Shown: positions 18,150-25,848 of the stretch, in pieces
How positions within the stretch are numbered: the first letter of the stretch is position 1
How the letters are laid out: every line of letters starts with the position of its first letter
Assembly (NCBI GenBank): GCA_902588595.1
Contig: CACIPT010000008.1
Location: forward strand, 1-36,392
Source of the DNA: an uncultured Pelagibacteraceae bacterium
Lineage (GTDB): Bacteria > Pseudomonadota > Alphaproteobacteria > Pelagibacterales > Pelagibacteraceae
DNA length: 36,392 nucleotides
Direction: 5' to 3'
The notes under the pieces: model-generated
What the model was told of the DNA's origin: nothing
Database searches by the model: none
The model's input: only the letters and a program-made list of their open reading frames with translations
Translations under genes and position numbers: made by a program

Positions 18150-19045
18150 TGCATTTTGTTAAAAAAAAAGCAGAAGAAAAAAGAATTGAATTTGATAAAA
18201 AATTAAAATCAAAAAAAATTTTAAGAATTCCTGGTGCTTATAACCCTTTAACCGCAAAAGTAATTGAAGAAATTGGATATGATGCTGTTTATGTTTCTGG
18301 GGGAGTTATGTCTAATGATTTAGGTTATCCTGATATTGGTTTAACTACTTTAAAAGATGTAAGCAATAGAGCAAATCAAATAGCCAGGGTTACAAACTTA
18401 CCAACAATTGTTGATATTGATACTGGATTTAAATCTTGCAAAGAAACTATTGAGACATTCGAGAAATTTGGAATTACTGGAGTTCATATTGAAGATCAAG
18501 TATCACAAAAAAGGTGCGGACATCTAGATAATAAAGAGCTCATCACTAAAGATGAAATGATAAAAAAAATTAAGGAATGTGTAAGTTCAAAAAAAGATAA
18601 AAATTTTAAAATAATTGCAAGATCAGATGCAAAAAGTGTCGAAGGCATTGATAAAATGATCGATAGATGCAAAAGCTATGTTGATGCTGGGGCAGAAATT
18701 ATTTTTCCAGAAGCTTTACACGATGAAAAAGAATTTGAAAAAGTAAGAAATTCATTAAATTGTTATCTTTTAGCCAATATGACTGAATTTGGTAAATCAA
18801 AGTTACTAAATTATAAAGAGCTAGAAAATATTGGATATAATATAGTAATTTATCCTGTAACTACACAAAGATTGGCTATGAAAAGTGTGGAAGATGGTTT
18901 GCGTGCTATTTTTGATGATGGACATCAAAACAATATTATTGATAAAATGCAAACAAGAAAAAGATTATATAATTTAGTTGAGTACGAAAAATATAACTCT
19001 CTAGATGAAAAAATTTATAACTTTAACACAGAAGGTCACGAATAA
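18149..19045 (+). CDS. prpB: 2-methylisocitrate lyase
   Basis: Cleaves 2-methylisocitrate to pyruvate and succinate. It is 298 aa, the PrpB size. The isocitrate-lyase/PEP-mutase signature KRCGH is at residues 121-125; PrpB has KRCGH, whereas true isocitrate lyase usually has KKCGH. Substrate and metal stretches are RIPGAYNPLTAKVIEE, VDIDTGF near residue 88 and ARSDAK near residue 158. The start is GTG in a one-base overlap with the prpD stop, and the TAA stop overlaps the prpC ATG by one base. An oxaloacetate decarboxylase-like relative is a less likely alternative. Confidence 0.92.
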   Translation: MHFVKKKAEEKRIEFDKKLKSKKILRIPGAYNPLTAKVIEEIGYDAVYVSGGVMSNDLGYPDIGLTTLKDVSNRANQIARVTNLPTIVDIDTGFKSCKETIETFEKFGITGVHIEDQVSQKRCGHLDNKELITKDEMIKKIKECVSSKKDKNFKIIARSDAKSVEGIDKMIDRCKSYVDAGAEIIFPEALHDEKEFEKVRNSLNCYLLANMTEFGKSKLLNYKELENIGYNIVIYPVTTQRLAMKSVEDGLRAIFDDGHQNNIIDKMQTRKRLYNLVEYEKYNSLDEKIYNFNTEGHE

Positions 19046-20169
19046 TGAGTGATGAAGTAAAAAAAGGTCTATTAGGAATTGTTGTTGATGAAACAACGGT
19101 ATCTCAGGTAATGCCTGATATTAATTCTCTTACTTATAGAGGTTATGCAGTTCAGGATCTTTGTGAAAAATGTATTTTTGAAGAAGTAGCTTATCTTGTC
19201 TTGAATGGAGAGCTTCCAAATAAAACACAGTTAAAAAAATTTATTAAAGAAGAGAGATTGGACAGAAGTCTCTCAAAACAAATATTAAATGACATCCAAA
19301 AAATGCCAAAAAAAGCACACCCAATGGATGTTGTTAGAACTGCGGTTAGTTTAATGGCACTTGAAGATAAAGAGACTAGAAATAATTCTCCTAAAGCTAA
19401 CATGAGAAAAGCTATTAGAATATTTGCAAAAACGCCTATTGCTTTAGCTGCATTTTTTAGATCTAGAAAAGGTAAAAAAATAATATCTCCTAAGAAAAAT
19501 CTATCTTTTTCTGAAAATTTTTTTCATATGTGTTTTGGAAAAGTACCTAGTAAAGAGATTGTTAAAGCTTTTGATGTGTCGTTAATTCTTTATGCTGAAC
19601 ATAGTTTCAATGTTTCAACATTCACCGCAAGAACCATAACAAGCAGTTTATCAGATATTCATGGTGCAATAACTGGTGCTATAGCAAGCTTAAAAGGTCC
19701 TTTGCATGGAGGAGCCAACGAAGAAGTTATGCATATGATGAATAAAATTAAAAATCCTGAAAAAGCATTAAAATGGATAAATAATGCATTGGATAAAAAA
19801 GATGTAGTAATGGGTTTTGGGCACAGAGTTTATAAAAAAGGTGATTCAAGAGTTCCAACAATGGAAAAATATTTTAAAAAAGTTGCAACAATTAAAAAAG
19901 ACAAAAAGTTTATTAAAATTTATGACACTGTTAAAAATGTAATGATTGAAAGAAAAAATATTCACCCAAATGTTGATTATCCGACTGGACCGACTTATCA
20001 TTTAATGGGTTTTGATACCGATTTTTTTACACCAATTTTTGTAATTTCAAGAATAACTGGATGGTCTGCTCATATCATGGAACAACACGCTGCAAATAAA
20101 TTAATTAGACCTCTTTCTAAATATAGCGGCGCAGATCATAGAAAAGTTATGCTTCTTAACCAAAGATAA
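19045..20169 (+). CDS. prpC: 2-methylcitrate synthase (citrate synthase family)
   Basis: Condenses propionyl-CoA with oxaloacetate to 2-methylcitrate. It is 374 aa, the short type of PrpC/citrate synthase 2. Catalytic residues are His186 in AEHSFN, His221 in GPLHGGANE and Asp311 in NVDYPTGPTYHLMG; GFGHRVYKKGDSR is the conserved oxaloacetate-binding loop. Context with prpD and prpB supports the methylcitrate role, although many such enzymes also accept acetyl-CoA. The order D-B-C puts the first enzyme of the cycle last. In marine bacteria the pathway would handle propionyl-CoA from odd-chain, amino-acid or DMSP breakdown; that is inference. Confidence 0.92.
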   Translation: MSDEVKKGLLGIVVDETTVSQVMPDINSLTYRGYAVQDLCEKCIFEEVAYLVLNGELPNKTQLKKFIKEERLDRSLSKQILNDIQKMPKKAHPMDVVRTAVSLMALEDKETRNNSPKANMRKAIRIFAKTPIALAAFFRSRKGKKIISPKKNLSFSENFFHMCFGKVPSKEIVKAFDVSLILYAEHSFNVSTFTARTITSSLSDIHGAITGAIASLKGPLHGGANEEVMHMMNKIKNPEKALKWINNALDKKDVVMGFGHRVYKKGDSRVPTMEKYFKKVATIKKDKKFIKIYDTVKNVMIERKNIHPNVDYPTGPTYHLMGFDTDFFTPIFVISRITGWSAHIMEQHAANKLIRPLSKYSGADHRKVMLLNQR

Positions 20170-20171
20170 AT

Positions 20172-20345
20172 TTAGTCTAAATCTAAATCTCCACATTCTG
20201 TGTCTGTAAATATACATGTACTGTAATGATGAATTGCTTTAACATCTTTTACAACACCTAAAGCAGTACCTTCAACAGTTCCTGTTACCGTATTACATTG
20301 ATTAAGAGTAAAAAATGAAAATAAAAGTAAAATTAATTTTTTTAT
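20172..20345 (-). CDS. Small lipoprotein-like frame without a standard start codon
   Basis: A 57-codon frame directly behind nrdB, in the same frame, with no stop until TAA at 20174-20172. If the ATA at 20345-20343 is taken as the first codon, it reads (I)KKLILLLFSFFTLNQC and then a 40-residue mature part with GTVEGTALGVV and a final CGDLDLD. That is a typical lipoprotein signal: two lysines, about ten hydrophobic residues and a lipobox-like LNQC at residues 14-17. No ATG, GTG or TTG is in frame. An ATG at 20350-20348 is out of frame and stops after two codons. Either ATA initiates or a one-base change destroyed the start. Two cysteines besides the lipobox Cys could form a disulfide. Function unknown. 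Confidence 0.5.
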   Translation of the reverse strand: MKKLILLLFSFFTLNQCNTVTGTVEGTALGVVKDVKAIHHYSTCIFTDTECGDLDLD

Positions 20346-20357
20346 CTCATAGAAGCT

Positions 20358-21377
20358 TTATGAAAATGCTTCTGTCCAATTTCCTTGCGTAGACGCTTTT
20401 GAATATTCTGTTGCCCTTCCTTCAAAAAAGTTCATGTGTTCAACTGCATTCAACATTGTATCCAACCAAGTTAAAGGGTTTTTATCAATTTCATAAATTG
20501 GTTCTAATCCTAATTGAGCAAGTCTTCTATTTCCAATAAATCTTATATAGTCTTTAACTTCTTTTGCGGTTAACCCTTCCATTGATCCCATTTCAAAAGC
20601 TAAATCAATAAAAGCATCTTCATGATGCACTATAGTTCTGCAAGCTTCGTAAAGTTCTTTTTTTAATTCTGCTGTCCATATTTCTGGATTTTCCTTTATA
20701 AACTCTTTAAATAATCTTATCATAGAATTACAATGTAAAGTTTCATCTCTTACTGACCAAGTAACAATTTGGCCCATGCCCTTCATTTTATTAAATCTAG
20801 GAAAATTAAGAAGGATTGCAAAACTTGCAAACAGTTGTAGTCCTTCTGTAAAAGCACTAAACACTGCTACTGTTTTTGCAATATCTTTTTTTGAATTTAC
20901 ATTAAAGCCTTGCATGTAATCATATTTATCTTTCATTTCTTTGTACTTCATGAAAGCTGAATACTCAGACTCTGGCATTCCAATTGTATCAAGTAAGTGA
21001 GAGTAAGCAGCAATGTGAACTGTTTCCATTGAAGCAAATGCTGTCATCATCATTAAAACTTCTGTTGGTTTAAATACTGTTGTGTAATGTCTTAAATAAC
21101 AATTTTGAACTTCTACATCCGCTTGAGTAAAAAATCTAAAAATCTGAGTTAATAAATTTTTTTCTGACTGTGATAAATTTTTTTGCCAGTCTCTAACATC
21201 ATCACCCAAAGGTACTTCTTCAGGTAACCAATGAATTCTTTGTTGAGTTAACCAAGCATCGTAACACCATGGATATCTAAATGGCTTGTACACTGGATTC
21301 TCCACTAACAGACCCATTTTCTTTGGAGTAATTATTTCTTTTTGCTTATCTTTTTTAATTTTATCTATTACTGACAT
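20358..21377 (-). CDS. nrdB: Class I ribonucleotide reductase small subunit
   Basis: Ferritin-like radical-generating subunit. I place the start at the ATG at 21377 (MSVIDKIKK), because GAGGA at 21391-21387 lies nine bases ahead of it; that GAGGA directly touches the in-frame ATG at 21386 and could not serve it. Metal and radical residues (numbered from MSVID) are Asp87, Glu118, His121, radical Tyr125 (in ETVHIAAY), Glu178, Glu212 and His215. The tyrosine is kept, which fits a Tyr-radical (class Ia-like) enzyme. It overlaps the end of nrdA by 10 bases, is 339 aa long and has no ATP-cone. Confidence 0.95.
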   Translation of the reverse strand: MSVIDKIKKDKQKEIITPKKMGLLVENPVYKPFRYPWCYDAWLTQQRIHWLPEEVPLGDDVRDWQKNLSQSEKNLLTQIFRFFTQADVEVQNCYLRHYTTVFKPTEVLMMMTAFASMETVHIAAYSHLLDTIGMPESEYSAFMKYKEMKDKYDYMQGFNVNSKKDIAKTVAVFSAFTEGLQLFASFAILLNFPRFNKMKGMGQIVTWSVRDETLHCNSMIRLFKEFIKENPEIWTAELKKELYEACRTIVHHEDAFIDLAFEMGSMEGLTAKEVKDYIRFIGNRRLAQLGLEPIYEIDKNPLTWLDTMLNAVEHMNFFEGRATEYSKASTQGNWTEAFS

Positions 21378-23305
21378 GATAAACATTCCTCATAATCTTG
21401 TTCTTCATTTTGCTGATTTTTAGATTTATAAACATTTGCTGTAACATCGGTTAATTTTGCATCATTAATATTTTCAGCTCTTTGAATTGATTTAGATCTA
21501 CAATAATAAAGGCTTTTAAGTCCTTTTTTCCATGCTTGGAAATGAATTTGGTGTAGTTCTTTTTTGTGTATATCGGCAGGAACAAAGATATTAATAGATT
21601 GAGCTTGAGATATATGAGGAGTTCTGTCTGCGCCTAGTTCAACTATCCATTTTTGGTCTAGCTCAAAAGCTGTTTTAAAAACGTCTTTTTCTTGCTGGGT
21701 TAAGAAGTCTAAATGAGATACAGATCCTTGGTTGGTTGTAATACTAGACCATGTCTCATTATCATTTTTATTGTGTTTTTCTAATAATTTTTCAAGATAT
21801 CTATTTCTAACGTTGAAAGATCCAGAAAGTGTTTTGTGTGTAAAACTATTAGCAGCAATTGGCTCAACACCTGGTGAAGTTCCTCCACAGATAATTGATA
21901 TTGATGCTGTAGGAGCTATTGCTGTTTTGTTTGAAAATCTTTCTTTTATTCCATAGTCTGCAGCATCGGGGCATGCTCCTCTTTCTTCTGCTAAATCTTT
22001 AGAGGCTTTATCCACATCTTTTTGAATATGTTCAAAAATCTTTTTATTCCAAACTTTACTCATAACAGATTCAAGTGGAATCATTTTTTGTTGAAAAAAT
22101 GAATGAAGCCCCATAACACCTAAACCTACACTTCTTTCTCTTAGAGCTGAATATGTTGCATCACTAAATTCTTCGGGCGCTCTTTCAATAAAATCTGTTA
22201 AAACATTATCTAAAAATCTCATTACATCTCCAATAAAATTTTTATCATCTTTCCACTCATCATATTTTTCTATGTTTAAAGAAGACAAGCAGCATACAGC
22301 TGTTCTATCTCTACCATCTTTATCAACTCCTGTTGGTAAAGTAATTTCACTACATAAATTAGAAGTCTTAACTGTTAGCCCAGCAAGTTTATGGTGTTGT
22401 GGGATAAGTCTATTTACCGTATCAATATAAACTATATAAGGTTCACCTGTTTCTATTCTAGCAGTTAACAATCTTATCCATAAATTTCTCGCAGAAACAG
22501 TTGATTGAACTATTCCATCTTTAGGACTTTTTAATGCCCATTGTTCGTCAAGTTCAACTGCTCTCATAAATGCATCACTAACTAGAATACCGTGATGAAG
22601 ATTTAATGATTTCCTATTTGGATCACCTCCAGTTGGTCTTCTCATTTCAATAAACTCTTCTATCTCAGGATGATCAATTGGAAGATAACATGCGGCAGAA
22701 CCTCTTCTAAGTGAACCTTGGCTAATTGCCATGGTTAAAGAATCCATTACTTTAATAAAAGGAATTATCCCAGATGTTTTTCCAACTCTTCCAATTTTTT
22801 CTCCAATAGATCTTAGGTTGCCCCAATAACTTCCAATTCCACCTCCTTTGGCAGCTAACCAAACATTTTCGCTCCAAAGATCTAAAATTCCATGAAGACT
22901 ATCATTTGCTTCATTTAAAAAACATGAAATTGGCAAACCTCTTTTGGTTCCTCCATTTGAAAGTACTGGTGTTGCAGGCATAAACCAAAGATTGCTTATG
23001 TAGTTATATAATCTTTGAGCATGTAAATTATCATCTGCATAATGACTTGCTACTCTTGCAAATAGATCTTGGAAGGATTCGTTATAACCTAAATATCTAT
23101 CGCTTAGAGTTGCTTTTCCAAACGATGTAAGATTTTCATCTTTGGATCGATCAATTTTAATTGTTATCCCTTTTGAATTTTGAAATAGTTCTGTTTCGTT
23201 GTTTAAAGAAAATAAATCTGGTCTTTTATCTAAATGGTTTTCTTGGGTAGTTGGTGAAAATTCAGAGACAGCTTTCTTAATGGCTTGAGATAAAACTTTG
23301 TTCAT
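21368..23305 (-). CDS. nrdA: Class I ribonucleotide reductase large subunit (no ATP-cone)
   Basis: Reduces ribonucleoside diphosphates to deoxy forms. Active-site residues are Cys128 (PISCFLN), Asn316-Cys318-Glu320 (SNLCSEI) and the Cys338/Cys339 pair; Tyr600-Tyr601 (SLYYCRSK) form the radical path to NrdB. The swinging C-terminal cysteines are a CLSC pair at 641-644 rather than the CxxxxC of E. coli. At 645 aa it is about 115 shorter than E. coli NrdA, and the N-terminus does not show the ATP-cone, so the overall-activity site seems absent. A good ribosome-binding site, AAGGGAG, lies at 23316-23310. The upstream region is shared with pgm. Confidence 0.95.
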   Translation of the reverse strand: MNKVLSQAIKKAVSEFSPTTQENHLDKRPDLFSLNNETELFQNSKGITIKIDRSKDENLTSFGKATLSDRYLGYNESFQDLFARVASHYADDNLHAQRLYNYISNLWFMPATPVLSNGGTKRGLPISCFLNEANDSLHGILDLWSENVWLAAKGGGIGSYWGNLRSIGEKIGRVGKTSGIIPFIKVMDSLTMAISQGSLRRGSAACYLPIDHPEIEEFIEMRRPTGGDPNRKSLNLHHGILVSDAFMRAVELDEQWALKSPKDGIVQSTVSARNLWIRLLTARIETGEPYIVYIDTVNRLIPQHHKLAGLTVKTSNLCSEITLPTGVDKDGRDRTAVCCLSSLNIEKYDEWKDDKNFIGDVMRFLDNVLTDFIERAPEEFSDATYSALRERSVGLGVMGLHSFFQQKMIPLESVMSKVWNKKIFEHIQKDVDKASKDLAEERGACPDAADYGIKERFSNKTAIAPTASISIICGGTSPGVEPIAANSFTHKTLSGSFNVRNRYLEKLLEKHNKNDNETWSSITTNQGSVSHLDFLTQQEKDVFKTAFELDQKWIVELGADRTPHISQAQSINIFVPADIHKKELHQIHFQAWKKGLKSLYYCRSKSIQRAENINDAKLTDVTANVYKSKNQQNEEQDYEECLSCQ

Positions 23306-23338
23306 TTAACTCCCTTATTGTAACAGTTTTTTAGTAAA

Positions 23339-23353
23339 ACAACTACATGTTGT
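23339..23353. repeat. Short inverted repeat in the nrdA leader
   Basis: ACAAC, five bases TACAT, then GTTGT. The arms pair perfectly over five bases. It lies 34 bases upstream of the nrdA start codon, probably in the untranslated leader or promoter. It is too short to assign a factor; it may be chance. Confidence 0.3.
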
Positions 23354-23395
23354 ATGAAGATCTCTTTAATATACTATATAAATTAGAAATCAATA

Positions 23396-23410
23396 GAACA
23401 TATATAGAAC
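23396..23410 (-). promoter_or_regulatory. GTTC-N7-GTTC direct repeat, candidate alphaproteobacterial LexA box
   Basis: On the plus strand GAAC (23396-23399), seven bases ATATATA, then GAAC (23407-23410); on the nrdA strand this reads GTTC-N7-GTTC. That exact spacing is the known SOS (LexA) operator of alphaproteobacteria. It sits 91 bases upstream of nrdA and 51 bases upstream of pgm in the shared divergent region. Just downstream on the nrdA strand is a plausible TTGATT/TATTAA promoter. The match is seen; LexA binding is inferred, and whether the genome encodes LexA is unknown from this window. Confidence 0.4.
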
Positions 23411-23460
23411 ATAATAAATAAATATCAATAAAAAAATAAAAAAAATATAAATATATCAAC

Positions 23461-24915
23461 ATGGAAAATTCAACAAAAATTGATCCTTATGGCTTTAGAG
23501 AATATGACGCCAGATGGTTGTATGAAAAAGATATAGGACTTGGAGGTATTGAAAGTTTAGGAAAAGGACTAGGAACACAAATTATAAATCATACTAAAAA
23601 AAACAACCCGAGAGTAATAGTTGGTCATGATTACAGATCTTACAGTGAAGAAATTAAATCATCTCTAAAAAAAGGATTAATTTCAACTGGTTGTTTTATA
23701 GAAGACTTAGGATTGTCGTTATCTCCCATGGTTTATTTTGCACAATTTAATTTAAATGCAGATGCAGTTGCAATGGTTACTGCAAGTCATAACGAAAATG
23801 GTTGGACAGGAGTTAAAATGGGAATCAAAAAAGGTTTAACTCATACGCCTGAAGAAATGAAAGAATTAAAAGACATAACTTTAAATCAAAAATTTACAGA
23901 AGGAAAAGGAAACGTAAAAAAAATAGAAAACTTTCAACAAATTTACAAAGAAAACTTAATAAAAAATAAAAAAATAAAAAAAAAAATTAAAGCGGTTGTT
24001 GCCTGTGGAAATGGTACAGCTGGTATATTTGCACCAGACGTTCTAAAAGGTATAGGTTGTGAAGTAATTGAGCTCGATTGTAAATTAGATTGGAATTTTC
24101 CAAAATATAATCCAAATCCAGAAGATATGAAAATGTTACATGCAATCAGCAATGTAGTAAAAGAAAATGGTGCTGATATAGGATTTGGTTTTGATGGAGA
24201 TGGTGATCGTTGTGGTGTTATTGATAATGAAGGTAATGAAATATTTTCAGATAAAATAGGTCTACTAATTGCTAGAAATTTATCTTCTCAACATAAAGGT
24301 TCTAAATTTATTGTAGATGTTAAATCTACAGGATTATTTAACACTGATAAAATATTATTAAATAATAACTGCAAAACAATCTATTGGAAAACCGGTCATT
24401 CACATATTAAAAGAAAGGTAAATACTGAAAAAGCTTTAGCTGGATTTGAAAAAAGTGGACATTTCTTTTTTAATAAACCATTAGGTTATGGATATGATGA
24501 TGGAATTAATTCAGCAATACAAGTTTGTCATTTATTAGATAATCAAAATAAAAAAATGAGTGAAATAATAAAGGAATTACCTAATACCTATCAATCCCCT
24601 ACTATGGCCCCTTTCTGTAAGGATGAAGAAAAATATCAATTAGTAAATGAGTTGGTTAAAAAAGTTAAAGAAATCAAGGAAAAAAAGATAAAAATAGATA
24701 ATCAAGAAATAGAAGAAGTTTTAACTGTAAATGGTGTTAGATTTTCATTTAATGATGGATCGTGGGGACTAATAAGAGCTTCATCAAATAAACCTTCGTT
24801 AGTGGTTGTAACAGAAAGTCCAACATCAGATATAAGAAAAAAAAAGATATTTGAATTCATAGACGGTTTGCTTCAAAAAACTGGAAAAATTGGAGAATAT
24901 GACCAAAAAATATAA
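23461..24915 (+). CDS. Phosphomannomutase/phosphoglucomutase (alpha-D-phosphohexomutase)
   Basis: Moves phosphate between C1 and C6 of mannose or glucose phosphate for nucleotide-sugar and polysaccharide synthesis. It is 484 aa with the four-domain phosphohexomutase layout: the phosphoserine loop TASHN at residues 107-111 (Ser109), the metal loop DGDGDR at 245-250, the sugar-specificity loop FEKSGH at 329-334 and the phosphate-binding loop GVRFSFNDGSWGLIRASSNKP near residue 425. The family's usual SHNPP is SHNEN here. FEKSGH resembles the GEMSGH of PMM/PGM enzymes, so a dual PMM/PGM role (ManB/AlgC type) is likely. A strong terminator follows. Confidence 0.88.
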   Translation: MENSTKIDPYGFREYDARWLYEKDIGLGGIESLGKGLGTQIINHTKKNNPRVIVGHDYRSYSEEIKSSLKKGLISTGCFIEDLGLSLSPMVYFAQFNLNADAVAMVTASHNENGWTGVKMGIKKGLTHTPEEMKELKDITLNQKFTEGKGNVKKIENFQQIYKENLIKNKKIKKKIKAVVACGNGTAGIFAPDVLKGIGCEVIELDCKLDWNFPKYNPNPEDMKMLHAISNVVKENGADIGFGFDGDGDRCGVIDNEGNEIFSDKIGLLIARNLSSQHKGSKFIVDVKSTGLFNTDKILLNNNCKTIYWKTGHSHIKRKVNTEKALAGFEKSGHFFFNKPLGYGYDDGINSAIQVCHLLDNQNKKMSEIIKELPNTYQSPTMAPFCKDEEKYQLVNELVKKVKEIKEKKIKIDNQEIEEVLTVNGVRFSFNDGSWGLIRASSNKPSLVVVTESPTSDIRKKKIFEFIDGLLQKTGKIGEYDQKI

Positions 24916-24974
24916 ATCATAAATTCAACTAATAAGAGTTTAAGAAAATTTAGAGAATCGCATATAAACTAATT

Positions 24975-25015
24975 AAGGGGCGGTAGAGGGAGACTGAAAC
25001 CGCCTCTTTTTTTTT
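24975..25015 (+). terminator. Rho-independent terminator after the phosphohexomutase gene
   Basis: Stem AAGGGGCGGT (24975-24984) pairs with ACCGCCTCTT (24999-25008) with one G-T pair, across a 14-base purine-rich loop, and runs into nine T. It lies 60 bases past the stop codon. Its GC content is far above the surroundings. The T-tract is on the plus side only, so it mainly stops the pgm transcript and touches the stop of the convergent permease gene. Confidence 0.85.
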
Positions 25016-25847
25016 ATAAATTTAGATATCTATATAAAAAGACAGTTCCCACTACATATAAAAAAATTCCAAAAAATCTCTGCAATTTTGACTTATCCAT
25101 TTTATGAACTGTGTTTGCTCCTACTCTCGCCATAACCATAGTTATTGGTATAAATATTAAAAACGCAGGAATGTTTATAAATCCTACACTTAATGGCAAA
25201 TTAGCTTTTAAAAATGAACCTGTTATTAAAAAACCTAATGCACCAAATAAAGAAATTACTGAACCAATAGCTACTGCACTGCCTATTGCTTTGCTAATTG
25301 GATATCCAAAATACCTTAAAATAGGTACATTCATAATTGCCCCGCCTATGCCCATAATTGCAGAAATAAAACCTGAAACAAAGGCAAGTAAAATTCTTGG
25401 AATTAAATTAAAATTCACTCTTAATTCATCTGTCTTGTTTTTAAGATTTATTAAGTAAGCTCCAAGCACAAAAACAATTATAGCAAAAAACAACAAAAGA
25501 GATTTAGTATGTAAATTGGCTGCAAAAATAGTTCCCGATAAAACACCGGGTATTACAAAAATTCCATAATTTTTGATCACGGAAAAATCAACAGATCCAT
25601 GTTTTTTGTGTGTTAAAGCTGAAACTATGGATGTTGGAATAATTATAGAAAATGTAGTTCCAACTGCTAAATGCATCAAGTAATCTTGATTTACATTCAA
25701 ACTATCAAAAATAAAAAATAGAAAAGGGACAGTAATGAGCCCTCCACCAATTCCAAACAATCCAGCAAGAAAACCAACTGGAAAAGCGGTTAGAATCATT
25801 AACAGTATAAAAAAAAAATAATCGTTTGTAAAAATTGAACCAATCAA
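25014..25847 (-). CDS. TauE/SafE family permease
   Basis: Inner-membrane protein of 277 aa with about eight predicted membrane segments. The internal duplication typical of TauE/SafE (DUF81) is clear: GFLAGLFGIGGGLITVPFLF near residue 25 and SGFISAIMGIGGAIMNVPIL near residue 159. Described members export or import sulfite, sulfoacetate or other small organic anions; nothing in the neighbourhood fixes the substrate. It starts one base after the end of dusA and could be co-transcribed with it. The C-terminal end lies against the pgm terminator. Confidence 0.88.
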   Translation of the reverse strand: MIGSIFTNDYFFFILLMILTAFPVGFLAGLFGIGGGLITVPFLFFIFDSLNVNQDYLMHLAVGTTFSIIIPTSIVSALTHKKHGSVDFSVIKNYGIFVIPGVLSGTIFAANLHTKSLLLFFAIIVFVLGAYLINLKNKTDELRVNFNLIPRILLAFVSGFISAIMGIGGAIMNVPILRYFGYPISKAIGSAVAIGSVISLFGALGFLITGSFLKANLPLSVGFINIPAFLIFIPITMVMARVGANTVHKMDKSKLQRFFGIFLYVVGTVFLYRYLNL

Positions 25848-25848
25848 T

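Noticed and set aside
20346-20357. Readthrough of the nrdB stop to make an NrdB-lipoprotein fusion
   Set aside because: The frame is shared, but a signal peptide in the middle of a cytoplasmic enzyme makes no sense and no recoding signal is visible.
23365-23400. Possible NrdR boxes upstream of nrdA (stretches like CTATATAAATTAG)
   Set aside because: The conserved palindromic core with its fixed C and G ends is not met, and no second box at the usual spacing is present; AT-rich DNA easily gives such resemblance.
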